This document shows positions 1-7,853 of a DNA stretch of 33,067 nt, one piece after another. This DNA is from Gammaproteobacteria bacterium. Its GTDB lineage: Bacteria; Pseudomonadota; Gammaproteobacteria; Steroidobacterales; Steroidobacteraceae. Position 1 is the stretch's first letter, and every line of letters begins with the position of its first letter. The notes under the pieces are model-generated. The model saw nothing but the letters and a program-made list of their open reading frames with translations, searched no databases and was not told where the DNA came from. Both the position numbers and the translations under genes were made by a program. The stretch lies in NCBI GenBank assembly GCA_028293765.1, contig JAQGOG010000154.1, forward strand, positions 1-33,067, written 5' to 3'.

Positions 1-2
1 TG

Positions 3-629
3 GCGGAAATGGCTTACGCATTCGACGAATTGAACGCGGACGGCATTCATATGTGGACCAATTACGGTGACTTCTGGCTTGGCGACCCGCGCCTGTCGCC
101 TCTGCTCGAAGAGCTGAACCGGCGCAAAGCGGTCGTTTACACTCACCCTACGACCCCGAGTTGTTGCGGCCATTTGTTGCCGGAGGCGCCTGTGCCGATG
201 ATCGAATACGGCACCGACACGACGCGTTCGATTGCGAGCCTCGTATTATCCGGGGCCACCAGCAGATACCCCGACATTCGTTGGATATTCTCGCACGCGG
301 GTGGGACGATGCCGTTTTTGCTCGAGCGATTCTTATTCCAGGCCGGTGTTCAAGCGAAAACGCCGGCAGGCGCCCAGAAGATTCCGCATGGCGTGCTGTA
401 CGAGCTCAGGCGTCTCTATTTCGACACGGCTCAATCAGCCAATCCCTACGCGATGGGGCCGCTTACCCGTCTTGTCGCAACTACGCAGATCTGCTTCGGC
501 ACCGACTTTCCGTACCGGTCCATTGCTGACAACGTGAGCGGACTCGTCGAATGCGGTCTGTTCAGTCCGCGCGATCTCCAACAGGTTGAGCGAACCAATG
601 CGTCTCGCCTTCTTCCACGCCTCGCTTAG
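3..629 (+). CDS. Amidohydrolase family 2 (ACMSD-like metal-dependent hydrolase/decarboxylase), 5' end missing
   Basis: C-terminal part of a TIM-barrel amidohydrolase of the ACMSD/amidohydrolase-2 family, which contains decarboxylases and hydrolases acting on small carboxylated, often aromatic-derived, acids. The reading frame is open to the left edge, so the gene begins outside the window; the first visible Met (base 9) is probably internal, since about 205 residues are seen against 300-350 usual for the family. Counting from that Met, metal or catalytic residues appear as H46 in VYTHPT, H96 in FSHAGGT and D166 in CFGTDFPY, the order expected for the family. The N-terminal HxH motif would lie outside the window. 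The gene converges on a minus-strand beta-propeller gene. The exact substrate cannot be read from this part. Confidence 0.85.
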   Translation, partial: AEMAYAFDELNADGIHMWTNYGDFWLGDPRLSPLLEELNRRKAVVYTHPTTPSCCGHLLPEAPVPMIEYGTDTTRSIASLVLSGATSRYPDIRWIFSHAGGTMPFLLERFLFQAGVQAKTPAGAQKIPHGVLYELRRLYFDTAQSANPYAMGPLTRLVATTQICFGTDFPYRSIADNVSGLVECGLFSPRDLQQVERTNASRLLPRLA

Positions 630-888
630 CCAGGTCGCCTCATGAGTTCCGCTCCCGGATCTCACGGCGCCGCTGCGCGAAACGGATTGCGGGCGAGGCT
701 TCCCCGCTGCGGTTCAAGCCAAAATATCCAGCCAAATTAGAGAATCAGGCCGAGGTGGCGTCCCTCGACGTACAGGTCGCCCAAGGTGGCGGTGCCGGAC
801 AAAGAACGGACAGAGAGCTTATCTCCACCGGGCGCAGGTCGCGCCATCCATCACTCGATCCAGTGCTCGGATCGAAATTACCTGCGAC
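630..888. other. Convergent intergenic region with one short minus-strand reading frame
   Basis: About 260 bases between two convergent genes, with no clear terminator. On the minus strand a 36-codon frame (847 to 737) ends with a peptide that looks protein-like (…GTATLGDLYVEGRH…), but it has no convincing ribosome binding site and I recognise no family. It may be the tail of a decayed gene. Confidence 0.35.
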
Positions 889-1983
889 TCACTTCTCTTG
901 GCTTGCGTAGACGGCGATGCAGCCCGAGGCGCAATCGGCGCTGTCCTTCCTCGCTTCGATCGGCACGAATACTCTTCCCGTCTTCGGATCCGCCGCGACC
1001 GAGTGAGCGCGCGGGCCGCTCGGCAGGTTGGCAATCCAGCGATCGGTGCGCGCGTCGATGACGCCGAGCACCGGGCCGCCCGGATTCTTGGCGGCCGCCA
1101 GGTAGTAATTGCCGGACTTGTCGTCGTACCAGACCTCATCCGACCCGCCGATTTTGTCGATGGTCGCGACAATCTTGCCGGTGCGCGCGTCCATTACCAG
1201 GGACTGCGCCGGGAAGCCGGAGTCGACCGCGTCATCGCTGCAGCCGATCAACAGATGCCCTTGCGGGCCCACCGCGAGGCCGGCCGGCATGCATTTCGTC
1301 ACCGGCAGCATTTTCTCGAGTTTGAGCGTGCGCGGATCGATCACCGCCACCGCGCCGTTGGCCTCTACGCCGTCGATGACCGGAATCGTCAGATAGACCT
1401 TGCCGGTGACCGGATCCCAGGCGGGCTGTTCCGCGCCGTCGGAGGCATGATCGAGGACGATTTTGCCGAGAACTTTGTGCGTCTCGCTCGAGATAAATGT
1501 GACGAACGGCGGCTTATCGGCATTGTTGACGACGATGACGAGGTGGTCGCGCGGATCATAGGCCATCTCATCGACGCGCTTCTGGCCGCCAGTGGAGATC
1601 GTGTCGGTGATCGCTCGCGATTTGAGGTCGATGATCTTGACGGTGCTGTCGCCGTCCCCGGCCCAGAGCTGCTCGTTGCCGACCGCGATCACACCATCAG
1701 GGCCGGAGACCGCGGAGCCGGCCGCCTTGTTGAAACCCGTGAAGCCGCCGACACGGCCCAGGAACTTGCCCGTCGCGGCATCTATGAGGTCGACGCTCTT
1801 GTTCGAGCGGTCGGTCAAGGCGTAAATCCCGGCATCGTTGACTATGCCGATGTCGAAACTGGCGAGCGGGTCGCCGGGCACGCGGAGGGTATCGACGCGC
1901 TGCATGCTTGCGGCATCGGCGGCGCCGGAGCTGAGCAGCAGTGCCGCGGCGGGCAATAAAAGAGACGAGATATGTTTACGCAC
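889..1983 (-). CDS. Exported YncE/YVTN-type beta-propeller protein
   Basis: A 364-residue secreted beta-propeller of the YncE/YVTN family. A Sec signal peptide (basic VRKH, then a run rich in Leu and Ala, cleavage near ADAA-S) is followed by repeated blades in which short strands end in motifs such as VDLIDAATGK, VKIIDLKS, VAVIDPRT and LGVIDART, spaced about 40-50 residues apart. These proteins are periplasmic and usually of unknown function; some bind ligands or nucleic acid. The GTG start at 1983 is chosen because AGGAGA lies 9 bases upstream and the signal peptide starts there; a TTG 27 bases further out is open but not needed. The gene is divergent from a two-component system, so it may be a target of that regulator. 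A second family member lies at 7854-8885. Confidence 0.85.
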   Translation of the reverse strand: MRKHISSLLLPAAALLLSSGAADAASMQRVDTLRVPGDPLASFDIGIVNDAGIYALTDRSNKSVDLIDAATGKFLGRVGGFTGFNKAAGSAVSGPDGVIAVGNEQLWAGDGDSTVKIIDLKSRAITDTISTGGQKRVDEMAYDPRDHLVIVVNNADKPPFVTFISSETHKVLGKIVLDHASDGAEQPAWDPVTGKVYLTIPVIDGVEANGAVAVIDPRTLKLEKMLPVTKCMPAGLAVGPQGHLLIGCSDDAVDSGFPAQSLVMDARTGKIVATIDKIGGSDEVWYDDKSGNYYLAAAKNPGGPVLGVIDARTDRWIANLPSGPRAHSVAADPKTGRVFVPIEARKDSADCASGCIAVYASQEK

Positions 1984-1992
1984 GAGAGTTAT

Positions 1993-1998
1993 TCTCCT
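1993..1998 (-). promoter_or_regulatory. Shine-Dalgarno site deciding a GTG start
   Basis: Minus-strand AGGAGA nine bases before the GTG at 1983. It decides between this GTG and the longer TTG-started frame of the beta-propeller gene. Confidence 0.7.
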
Positions 1999-2090
1999 GT
2001 TCAAGGGCAAACCACACGATGGCAGCTAATGCTGACCAAGTCCTGACGGGTCGCGGCGGCCCCGGTACCCGGCCGCGGATGCGATGTAGT

Positions 2091-2132
2091 CTACGCGACC
2101 CGGTCTATGCGACCCGGTCTACGCGACCCGGT
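2091..2132. repeat. Three tandem copies of a 14-bp unit in a divergent promoter region
   Basis: CTAYGCGACCCGGT occurs three times head to tail (2091-2104, 2105-2118, 2119-2132), with one C/T difference in the middle copy and a partial fourth copy (CTATCGGG) to 2140. A related inverted piece, CGGGTCG, is at 2047-2053. The array ends about 30 bases before the response-regulator start and sits between it and the divergent beta-propeller gene. OmpR-type regulators bind direct repeats, so it may be a binding array for the adjacent regulator, but the 14-bp period is not one helical turn. Confidence 0.8.
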
Positions 2133-2169
2133 CTATCGGGATTGTGCCGTGACGCGCCGGAGTCCTTGC

Positions 2170-2862
2170 ATGCGGGTGTTGTTGGTGGAAGATCATCGGG
2201 CGATGCGCGAGCTGATCGTGGATCACCTCAGGGAGCGCGGCTTCGCGGTGGATGCGGTCAGTCGCGGACAAGACGCGCTGGCCGCTGCCGCGATCACGCG
2301 CTTGGATGCAGTCATTCTGGATCTCGGATTGCCGGATCTCGACGGTATGGAGGTTCTGAGCTTGCTGCGTTGCTCGCATCCGGAGCTTCCGGCGATCCTG
2401 CTGACCGCACGCGACGGCGTCGAGGACCGCCTGCGCGGTCTCAACGCGGGCGCCGACGATTACATCGTCAAACCGTTCAATCTTCTGGAGCTCGAGGCTC
2501 GCCTGCGCGCGGTCCTTCGCAGGACCGGCAATCGCCGGAGCACGACTTATTCCCTCGGCGAGATCGTCTTCGACACGTCGACTCGGGAAGCCTTTGCGCG
2601 CGGCCGGCGCATCGATTTGACGCGCCGCGAAGCGGCGCTTCTCGAGGAGTTCCTGCGCGTGCCGGGACAGGTCATTACCAAGGATTTACTCGAAGATCGC
2701 CTCTATGCACTCGAGGATTCGGGGAGTAGTAATGCGCTCGAAGCGGCGGTCTCGCGGCTGCGCCGCAAGCTTGCCGCCGCGCGCGCGTCGCTGCTGATCG
2801 AGACGAAATGGGGAATCGGATATCGTCTGGTGGAGGCAACGCCGAATGAGCGGTACTCATAG
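2170..2862 (+). CDS. OmpR-family two-component response regulator
   Basis: A 230-residue DNA-binding response regulator. The receiver domain (about 1-115) starts MRVLLVEDHR and carries the phosphorylation site D51 in ILDLGLPDLDG, the switch Thr T79 in LLTARD and K101 in DYIVKPFN. The C-terminal OmpR winged helix (about 130-225) includes LTRREAALLE, the recognition-helix segment ALEAAVSRLRRKL and the wing ending GIGYRLV. The ATG at 2170 is chosen over upstream starts because the receiver fold begins there and GGAG lies 7 bases before it. The gene overlaps the kinase gene by 17 bases, so the two are translationally linked. The receiver and kinase resemble the QseB/QseC-PmrA/PmrB-TctD group; the stimulus is unknown. 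Confidence 0.93.
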   Translation: MRVLLVEDHRAMRELIVDHLRERGFAVDAVSRGQDALAAAAITRLDAVILDLGLPDLDGMEVLSLLRCSHPELPAILLTARDGVEDRLRGLNAGADDYIVKPFNLLELEARLRAVLRRTGNRRSTTYSLGEIVFDTSTREAFARGRRIDLTRREAALLEEFLRVPGQVITKDLLEDRLYALEDSGSSNALEAAVSRLRRKLAAARASLLIETKWGIGYRLVEATPNERYS

Positions 2863-4252
2863 TCTGCGCGTTCGTCTGCTTGGCGGGATGCTGGCCGTGT
2901 TCACGCTCGGACTTGCCGCCTCGCTGGCCTCGTATCGCTACCAGGTGAACAACATTGTCAAAGACGTCCGTGGCCGCACGCTGGAGGCGCAGGCGCGCGA
3001 GCTGCTGGCGGCGCTGCACGTCGGCACCGACGGACGTATCGAGCTCGGTCTATCGGAGAACTGGCAGCAAGTCTATGCCGATCCGTCCCGTCAATTCTCC
3101 TACACGATCTTCGACCAGGCGCGTCAACCACTCGCCCGCTCGCGCAATTTGGCCGCGCCGTTGCCCTACGTCCCGGTTGTCGGCGCGAGTCCGTTGGGGC
3201 CAGTTGAATTCGTAGGCGTCGGATCCAAACGCAGGGCGGTTCTGGCGGCGAAGAGTCCCGAGGGCTATGTCCTCGTGATTGCGCGAAGCGGTTCCGATCC
3301 CGACATCTTGATCGATAGCCTGTTCGAGGAGGACAGCGAACATCTTCTCGTGCTCGCGCCGCTCGCGATCCTGGCGCCTTTGCTGATCTGGATGATCAGC
3401 GGCTGGAGCCTGCGGCCGATCGCGCGCAAGTCGCGCGAGGCGGCGCTCGTCGGTCCGCGAAGACCTGACATACGCATTTCCCTCGACGGTCTGCCGCGGG
3501 AGATCCAGCCGCTGGTCGAAGCCGTCAACGGCGCTCTCGACCGCCTTTCGTCCGCGTATTCGACCGAACGGCGGCTGACCGCCAACGCGGCCCATGAGCT
3601 GCGAACACCGCTCGCGGTACTGAATCTGCGGCTGCAGCGCGCCCGGTTGACTGGGACGATCAATTGGCCCGCCATCGAAGGCGAGCTCGGCCAGATGAGC
3701 CGGCTCGTCGATCAGTTGCTGGACCTGGCGCGCAAGGAATCCATGTCGCGCGAAGGCAGCGTCGAGCAAGCTCCGGTCGTCAATCTGTCGAGAATCGTCC
3801 GGGAAGCGGCGGCGACGGTCGTGCCGCTGATGGAGGCGCAGGCGCGCCCGCTGATCGTCGATGTGCCGGACGTCGTGCTGCTACGCGGCGGCGCCGACGA
3901 TCTTCGCGACATGATCCGCAATCTCCTCGACAACGCGTTGCTCCATGGGCGGGGCACGGTGATCGCGCGAATTCACCCCGTCGCCGGCGGGGTCACAATC
4001 GAAGTGATCGACGAGGGACCCGGGGTTCCCTCGGGACAAGAGGAGTTCGTCTTCGAGCGCTTTCGGAAACTGAACGCGGATTCGCCCGGATCGGGCCTCG
4101 GACTTGCCATCGTCAGGCAGGTGGCACGCACCCACGGCGGCGATGCGCGTTTCGTCGCGGGACGCGGCCGCGTCGTCCTGACGCTCCCTTCGACGATACC
4201 GTACGCGGCGCCGCCGCTGCGCAAGCGTATCGGGATGAATGCCGGCGACTAG
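2846..4252 (+). CDS. Membrane sensor histidine kinase, partner of the upstream regulator
   Basis: A 468-residue inner-membrane kinase. Transmembrane segments are near residues 10-30 and 167-186, flanking a periplasmic sensor of about 135 residues, followed by a HAMP-like linker. The H-box is ANAAHELRTPLA with H250 as the phosphorylated His. The ATPase domain has N359/N363 in IRNLLDNALLHG, the G1 box IDEGPG (389-393) and the G2 box GSGLGLAIV (from 415). All motifs for autophosphorylation are present. The layout matches QseC/TctE-type kinases. Translation starts inside the regulator's last codons. TctE-type kinases sense tricarboxylates, which would fit this neighbourhood, but nothing in the sensor domain proves a ligand. 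Confidence 0.92.
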   Translation: MSGTHSLRVRLLGGMLAVFTLGLAASLASYRYQVNNIVKDVRGRTLEAQARELLAALHVGTDGRIELGLSENWQQVYADPSRQFSYTIFDQARQPLARSRNLAAPLPYVPVVGASPLGPVEFVGVGSKRRAVLAAKSPEGYVLVIARSGSDPDILIDSLFEEDSEHLLVLAPLAILAPLLIWMISGWSLRPIARKSREAALVGPRRPDIRISLDGLPREIQPLVEAVNGALDRLSSAYSTERRLTANAAHELRTPLAVLNLRLQRARLTGTINWPAIEGELGQMSRLVDQLLDLARKESMSREGSVEQAPVVNLSRIVREAAATVVPLMEAQARPLIVDVPDVVLLRGGADDLRDMIRNLLDNALLHGRGTVIARIHPVAGGVTIEVIDEGPGVPSGQEEFVFERFRKLNADSPGSGLGLAIVRQVARTHGGDARFVAGRGRVVLTLPSTIPYAAPPLRKRIGMNAGD

Positions 4253-4262
4253 CGCTGGGGAA

Positions 4263-5201
4263 TCAACTGCGCCGATTCCGCTCCGTACTCGGCGCAGCAA
4301 GTGCGAACGGCCCCGTCCGCAACCGCATGCGCAGATGGCGGATGCAGAGCCGCGTCTTCGCGGAATTCTCCGAGCGGATTTTGGTGACGGCCCACACGTC
4401 GGCCGGTTGCCAGAACTCGCGCAGCACGTGCACGAGGTCGCCGCGCGTCAAGCTTTCGGCGACATCCCAATAGGACCTGAGCATGATGCCGTGTCCCTCC
4501 AGAGCCCAGCGACGGATCACATCGCCGTGATTCGACGCAAGTGCCGCGTTGACCCGCACATTGCGTGTCCCACCGAGTGCGCGCAGAGACCAACGCCCGA
4601 ACGTCTCGCCACGTTCGCGGATCAGCAGGCACGAATGCCTGGAGAGCTCGGCGATCGCCTGCGGTTCGCCATGTAAACGTAAGTATTCGGGGGACGCGCA
4701 AAGTATTCGCCGTCCGTGCGCCAGGTGATGCGGTACGAGGTGCGGCTCGCGAACATCGCCGACCCGAACGTCGATGTCGATCTCCTCCTGGACCAGATCG
4801 ACCGAACGGTCCAGGATTTCCAGGTCGATCTCCAAGCCCGGATGCATCTTTACCAGTTCGGACAATACGGGGGCGATGTGATTGCGGCCCAACCCGGAGC
4901 TTGCCGCAATACGCAGTCCGCCCCGCACGTCGCTCTGCACGTTCTCGAGCGTTCCGTCCAATTGCGCGTACACATCGAGTACGCGCTGCGCCCAGGACAG
5001 CATCACCTCACCGCGTTCGGTCAGCGATACGCTCCGCGTGGTCCGGTGAAACAACTTCACCCTGAGGGCACCCTCGAGGATGGCGATGCGTTTGCTGATG
5101 TAGGCGGCCGAAGCTCCTAATTCCTGCGCGGCCGCGGAAAAGCTTGCGAGTCGCGCCGCGTGGATGAAAACCTGCAGGTCCTGCGGTAGAACATTATTCA
5201 C
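4263..5201 (-). CDS. LysR-type regulator, DmlR-like, divergent from the D-malate dehydrogenase gene
   Basis: A 312-residue LysR-family transcription factor. The N-terminal helix-turn-helix (about 8-66) contains FSAAAQELGASAAYISKRI and ends LFHRTTRSVSLTERG; a two-lobed effector-binding domain covers about 90-295. The GTG start at 5201 has GGAGA 9 bases upstream. It is transcribed away from the dehydrogenase gene at 5299 with 97 bases between, the arrangement of E. coli dmlR and dmlA, in which the LysR protein activates dmlA when D-malate is present. By position it likely controls the dehydrogenase and dctA-like genes and itself. Sequence family is certain; the dmlR role is inferred from synteny. 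Confidence 0.88.
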   Translation of the reverse strand: MNNVLPQDLQVFIHAARLASFSAAAQELGASAAYISKRIAILEGALRVKLFHRTTRSVSLTERGEVMLSWAQRVLDVYAQLDGTLENVQSDVRGGLRIAASSGLGRNHIAPVLSELVKMHPGLEIDLEILDRSVDLVQEEIDIDVRVGDVREPHLVPHHLAHGRRILCASPEYLRLHGEPQAIAELSRHSCLLIRERGETFGRWSLRALGGTRNVRVNAALASNHGDVIRRWALEGHGIMLRSYWDVAESLTRGDLVHVLREFWQPADVWAVTKIRSENSAKTRLCIRHLRMRLRTGPFALAAPSTERNRRS

Positions 5202-5298
5202 GAAGTGTGTTCTCCGAATTCACATCGGGCCGAGTGCGTCCGCAACCTGAAGCGCCTATTCTGCGCCGGCGGTTGACGGTGACATTCATTCAACGGTC
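5202..5298. promoter_or_regulatory. Divergent promoter/operator region between the LysR gene and dmlA-like gene
   Basis: Ninety-seven bases must hold both promoters and any LysR site. A TTGACG hexamer at 5273-5278 resembles a -35 box, but there is no good -10 before the annotated ATG. I could not identify one convincing T-N11-A palindrome. Confidence 0.4.
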
Positions 5299-6417
5299 AT
5301 GGCGCGAACGGGGGGCTCGAAGCCCGATGTCGCATGGGAGTGGCTCATCAAGAATTACAAGATAGCACTGATCCCCGGGGACGGGATCGGCGGCGAGGTC
5401 GTACCGGAAGGCGTCAAGGTGCTCACCGCGGCGGGCCGCCGCTTCGGCGTTTCCTTCGAGTGGGACCCGCTCCCCTGGGGCTGCGAATATTATCTGCGGA
5501 CCGGCAGCATGATGCCGGCCGACGGTCTCGACGGCATTCGTCACCACGACGCAATTTATCTCGGCGCCGTGGGCTTCCCGGGCGTGCCGGACCATGTGTC
5601 GCTGTGGGGCCTGTTGCTGCAGATCCGGCGGCAATTCGAGCAGTACGTATGTCTGCGCCCGATCAGGTTGATGCCGAACGTCCAGTCGCCGTTGCGCGAT
5701 CGCGTTGCCGGCGATATCGACATCATGCTGGTCCGGGAGAATACGGAAGGCGAATACTCCGATCGCGGTCACAAGATGCACGAGGGCAGCGACGCAGAGG
5801 TCGTAGTCCAGGAGAACATCTTCACGCGCAAGGGCGTCGACAGAATACTGCGGTACGCGTTCGAACTGGCCCGCAAGCGCGGGAAGAAGCGGGTCACCTC
5901 CGCGACGAAATCGAACGGTATCTCGCTGACCATGCCGTATTGGGATGCGCGCGCCGCGCTGATGGCGCAACAGTATCCCGACATTCGCATGGACCAATAC
6001 CACATCGACATTCTGGCCGCTCATTTCGTGCAGCGCCCCGAGCGCTTCGACGTCGTGGTCGCCTCCAATCTGTTCGGCGACATATTGTCGGATCTGGGTT
6101 CGGCATGCACCGGAACCATAGGCATCGCCCCCTCGGCCAACCTGAACCCCGAGCGTGAATTTCCCTCTATGTTCGAGCCCGTGCACGGCTCGGCACCCGA
6201 CATATTCGGCCGCAACATCGCCAATCCGATCGGCCAGATATGGTCCGGCGCGATGCTGCTCGATCACCTGGGGCATGCCGATGCCGCGCGGGCCATCGTC
6301 GCCGCGATCGAGTCGGTGCTCAGCAGCGGTCCGCGTACCCCCGACCTCGGCGGCAAGGCCGGAACTCAGGAGGTGGGCAATGCGATCGCCGAAAAGGTGC
6401 GCAGTATCGCCGTATGA
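5299..6417 (+). CDS. dmlA: D-malate/tartrate dehydrogenase (decarboxylating), DmlA/TtuC family
   Basis: NAD-dependent beta-decarboxylating dehydrogenase of the isocitrate/isopropylmalate family, very close to DmlA along its length. It oxidises D-malate to pyruvate and CO2; relatives also act on tartrate and 3-isopropylmalate. Visible signatures are IPGDGIG (25-31), RENTEGEYS (146-154), the catalytic Lys K204 in SATKSNG, D237 and the metal ligands D261 and D265 in LFGDILSDLGSA, then GIAPSANLNPER and FEPVHGSAPDI. The D-malate type is favoured over LeuB by VPDHVSLWG and the NLNPER block. At 372 residues it has about 15 more N-terminal residues than E. coli DmlA; no closer start codon or strong ribosome site is visible, so the N-terminus is uncertain. 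A dctA-like gene follows 20 bases later. Confidence 0.9.
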   Translation: MARTGGSKPDVAWEWLIKNYKIALIPGDGIGGEVVPEGVKVLTAAGRRFGVSFEWDPLPWGCEYYLRTGSMMPADGLDGIRHHDAIYLGAVGFPGVPDHVSLWGLLLQIRRQFEQYVCLRPIRLMPNVQSPLRDRVAGDIDIMLVRENTEGEYSDRGHKMHEGSDAEVVVQENIFTRKGVDRILRYAFELARKRGKKRVTSATKSNGISLTMPYWDARAALMAQQYPDIRMDQYHIDILAAHFVQRPERFDVVVASNLFGDILSDLGSACTGTIGIAPSANLNPEREFPSMFEPVHGSAPDIFGRNIANPIGQIWSGAMLLDHLGHADAARAIVAAIESVLSSGPRTPDLGGKAGTQEVGNAIAEKVRSIAV

Positions 6418-6437
6418 AGCAATGACGCGATGAACTC

Positions 6438-7796
6438 ATGATGGAGATTCGAGCCGACGCAAAGCGCCGCCGCTGGTATACCGAGCTGTACGTGCAGGTC
6501 CTGTTCGGCATCGTCGCGGGGGTCGCGGTGGGTTGGCTCGCGCCGCACACCGGCACAGCGCTGGGTCCACTCGGCGACGTATTCCTGAAGATGATCAAGA
6601 TGGTCATCGGCCTGGTCATCTTCTGCACGGTGGTTTCGGGCATCGGCGGCATGAGCGACCTGAAAAAGGTCGGTCGCGTCGGCGCCAAGGCGCTGCTGTA
6701 CTTCGAAGTCCTCTCCACACTCGCATTGCTGATGGGCGCTTTGGCCGCCAACATCGTGCGGCCGGGCGCCGGCTTCAACATCGACCCTGCGCGCCTCGAT
6801 TCGGCCGCCGTCGCAACCTACGTTGGCCACGCCCAGGCCAATAACGCGGTGTCCTTCCTCCTCGGGATCGTTCCCAGTACCGTCTTCGACGCCTTTGCGA
6901 AGGGCGAGATCCTGCCCATCGTGTTCATCTCGGTACTGTTCGGCTATGTCCTTTCACACTTGGGCGAGCGCGGCAGGCCGGTCGCGGTGTTGGTGGAGTC
7001 CATCGGCCAGATGGTCTTCGCCGTGATCAATGTGTTGATGCGCTTCGCGCCGCTCGGCGCCTTTGGCGCTATGGCCTACACGATCGGACGATTCGGCATC
7101 GGCTCATTGCGGCCTCTGCTCGGGCTCGTTGCGACCTTTGCCGCCACGGGCACGATATTCGTCTGCGTCGTTCTCGGTGCGGTCTCCCAGTGGGCGGGCG
7201 TCAATATCTTCAAACTGCTGCGTTTTCTCAAGGAAGAGCTGCTGGTCACCCTGGGCGCCGCGTCTTCCGACGTCGCGCTGCCGTCCCTGATGCAAAAACT
7301 CGAGCATCTCGGTTGCTCCAAGTCGGTCGTCGGGCTCGTGGTGCCCACCGGATACGTATTCAACGCGGACGGCACGAGTCTTTACATGACGCTCGCCGCG
7401 CTGTTCGTCGCGCAGGCGATGAACATCGATCTCACGCCAATGCAGCAAATAGCGATTTTCGGGGTCTCGATGCTTACCTCGAAGGGCGCCAGCGGCATCT
7501 CGGGCGCGGGCTTCATCGCCTTGGTCGGCACCCTGTCGGTCATCCCGAGCATACCGCTCGCCGGCATGGCGCTGATTCTCGGCATCGATCGATTCATGAG
7601 CACTGGCCGGGCCGTCGTCAACATCGTCGGCAACGCGGTGGCGGCGGTCGTGATGGCGAGCCTCGAGGGCGAACTGGACCGCGAGCGCATGCGCCGCGTG
7701 CTGAGCGGCACGCGCGTCGCGGACTGCGCCATCGGCAAGCCGGCCGAAGATCTTGCGCAGGTCGGCGCAGGGGCCGGCGTCGCGCCCAGCAATTAG
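6438..7796 (+). CDS. dctA: DctA-family C4-dicarboxylate:cation symporter
   Basis: A 452-residue inner-membrane transporter of the dicarboxylate/amino acid:cation (SDF/DAACS) family. DctA imports succinate, fumarate, malate and, in E. coli, D-malate with protons or sodium. The family's substrate-binding core is intact: a Ser-rich hairpin (AASSDVALPSLMQKLE), VVPTGYVFNADGTSLY with the NxDGT motif, the second hairpin TSKGASGISGAGF, and LGIDRFMSTGRAVVNIVGN near the end. About eight membrane helices are seen. It starts 20 bases after the D-malate dehydrogenase gene, so the two form a likely uptake-and-oxidation operon. A second ATG follows immediately at 6441 and could be the real start. Confidence 0.92.
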   Translation: MMEIRADAKRRRWYTELYVQVLFGIVAGVAVGWLAPHTGTALGPLGDVFLKMIKMVIGLVIFCTVVSGIGGMSDLKKVGRVGAKALLYFEVLSTLALLMGALAANIVRPGAGFNIDPARLDSAAVATYVGHAQANNAVSFLLGIVPSTVFDAFAKGEILPIVFISVLFGYVLSHLGERGRPVAVLVESIGQMVFAVINVLMRFAPLGAFGAMAYTIGRFGIGSLRPLLGLVATFAATGTIFVCVVLGAVSQWAGVNIFKLLRFLKEELLVTLGAASSDVALPSLMQKLEHLGCSKSVVGLVVPTGYVFNADGTSLYMTLAALFVAQAMNIDLTPMQQIAIFGVSMLTSKGASGISGAGFIALVGTLSVIPSIPLAGMALILGIDRFMSTGRAVVNIVGNAVAAVVMASLEGELDRERMRRVLSGTRVADCAIGKPAEDLAQVGAGAGVAPSN

Positions 7797-7853
7797 CTGA
7801 CGACGCCCGCGGATTTGATTGAAATGTGCAACACAGCAGCGGAGTTCTATTCG

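Noticed and set aside
898..1959. Plus-strand open frame of 353 codons
   Set aside because: Exact antisense of the exported beta-propeller gene, which has a signal peptide, a ribosome site and repeated blades.
5273..5301. Possible sigma-70 promoter with TTGACG as -35 for the dmlA-like gene
   Set aside because: At 17-bp spacing the -10 position reads GTCATG and would fall on the start codon; not a credible promoter for this start.
5290..6276. Minus-strand open frame of 328 codons
   Set aside because: Antisense of the D-malate dehydrogenase gene, whose sense frame is recognised end to end.
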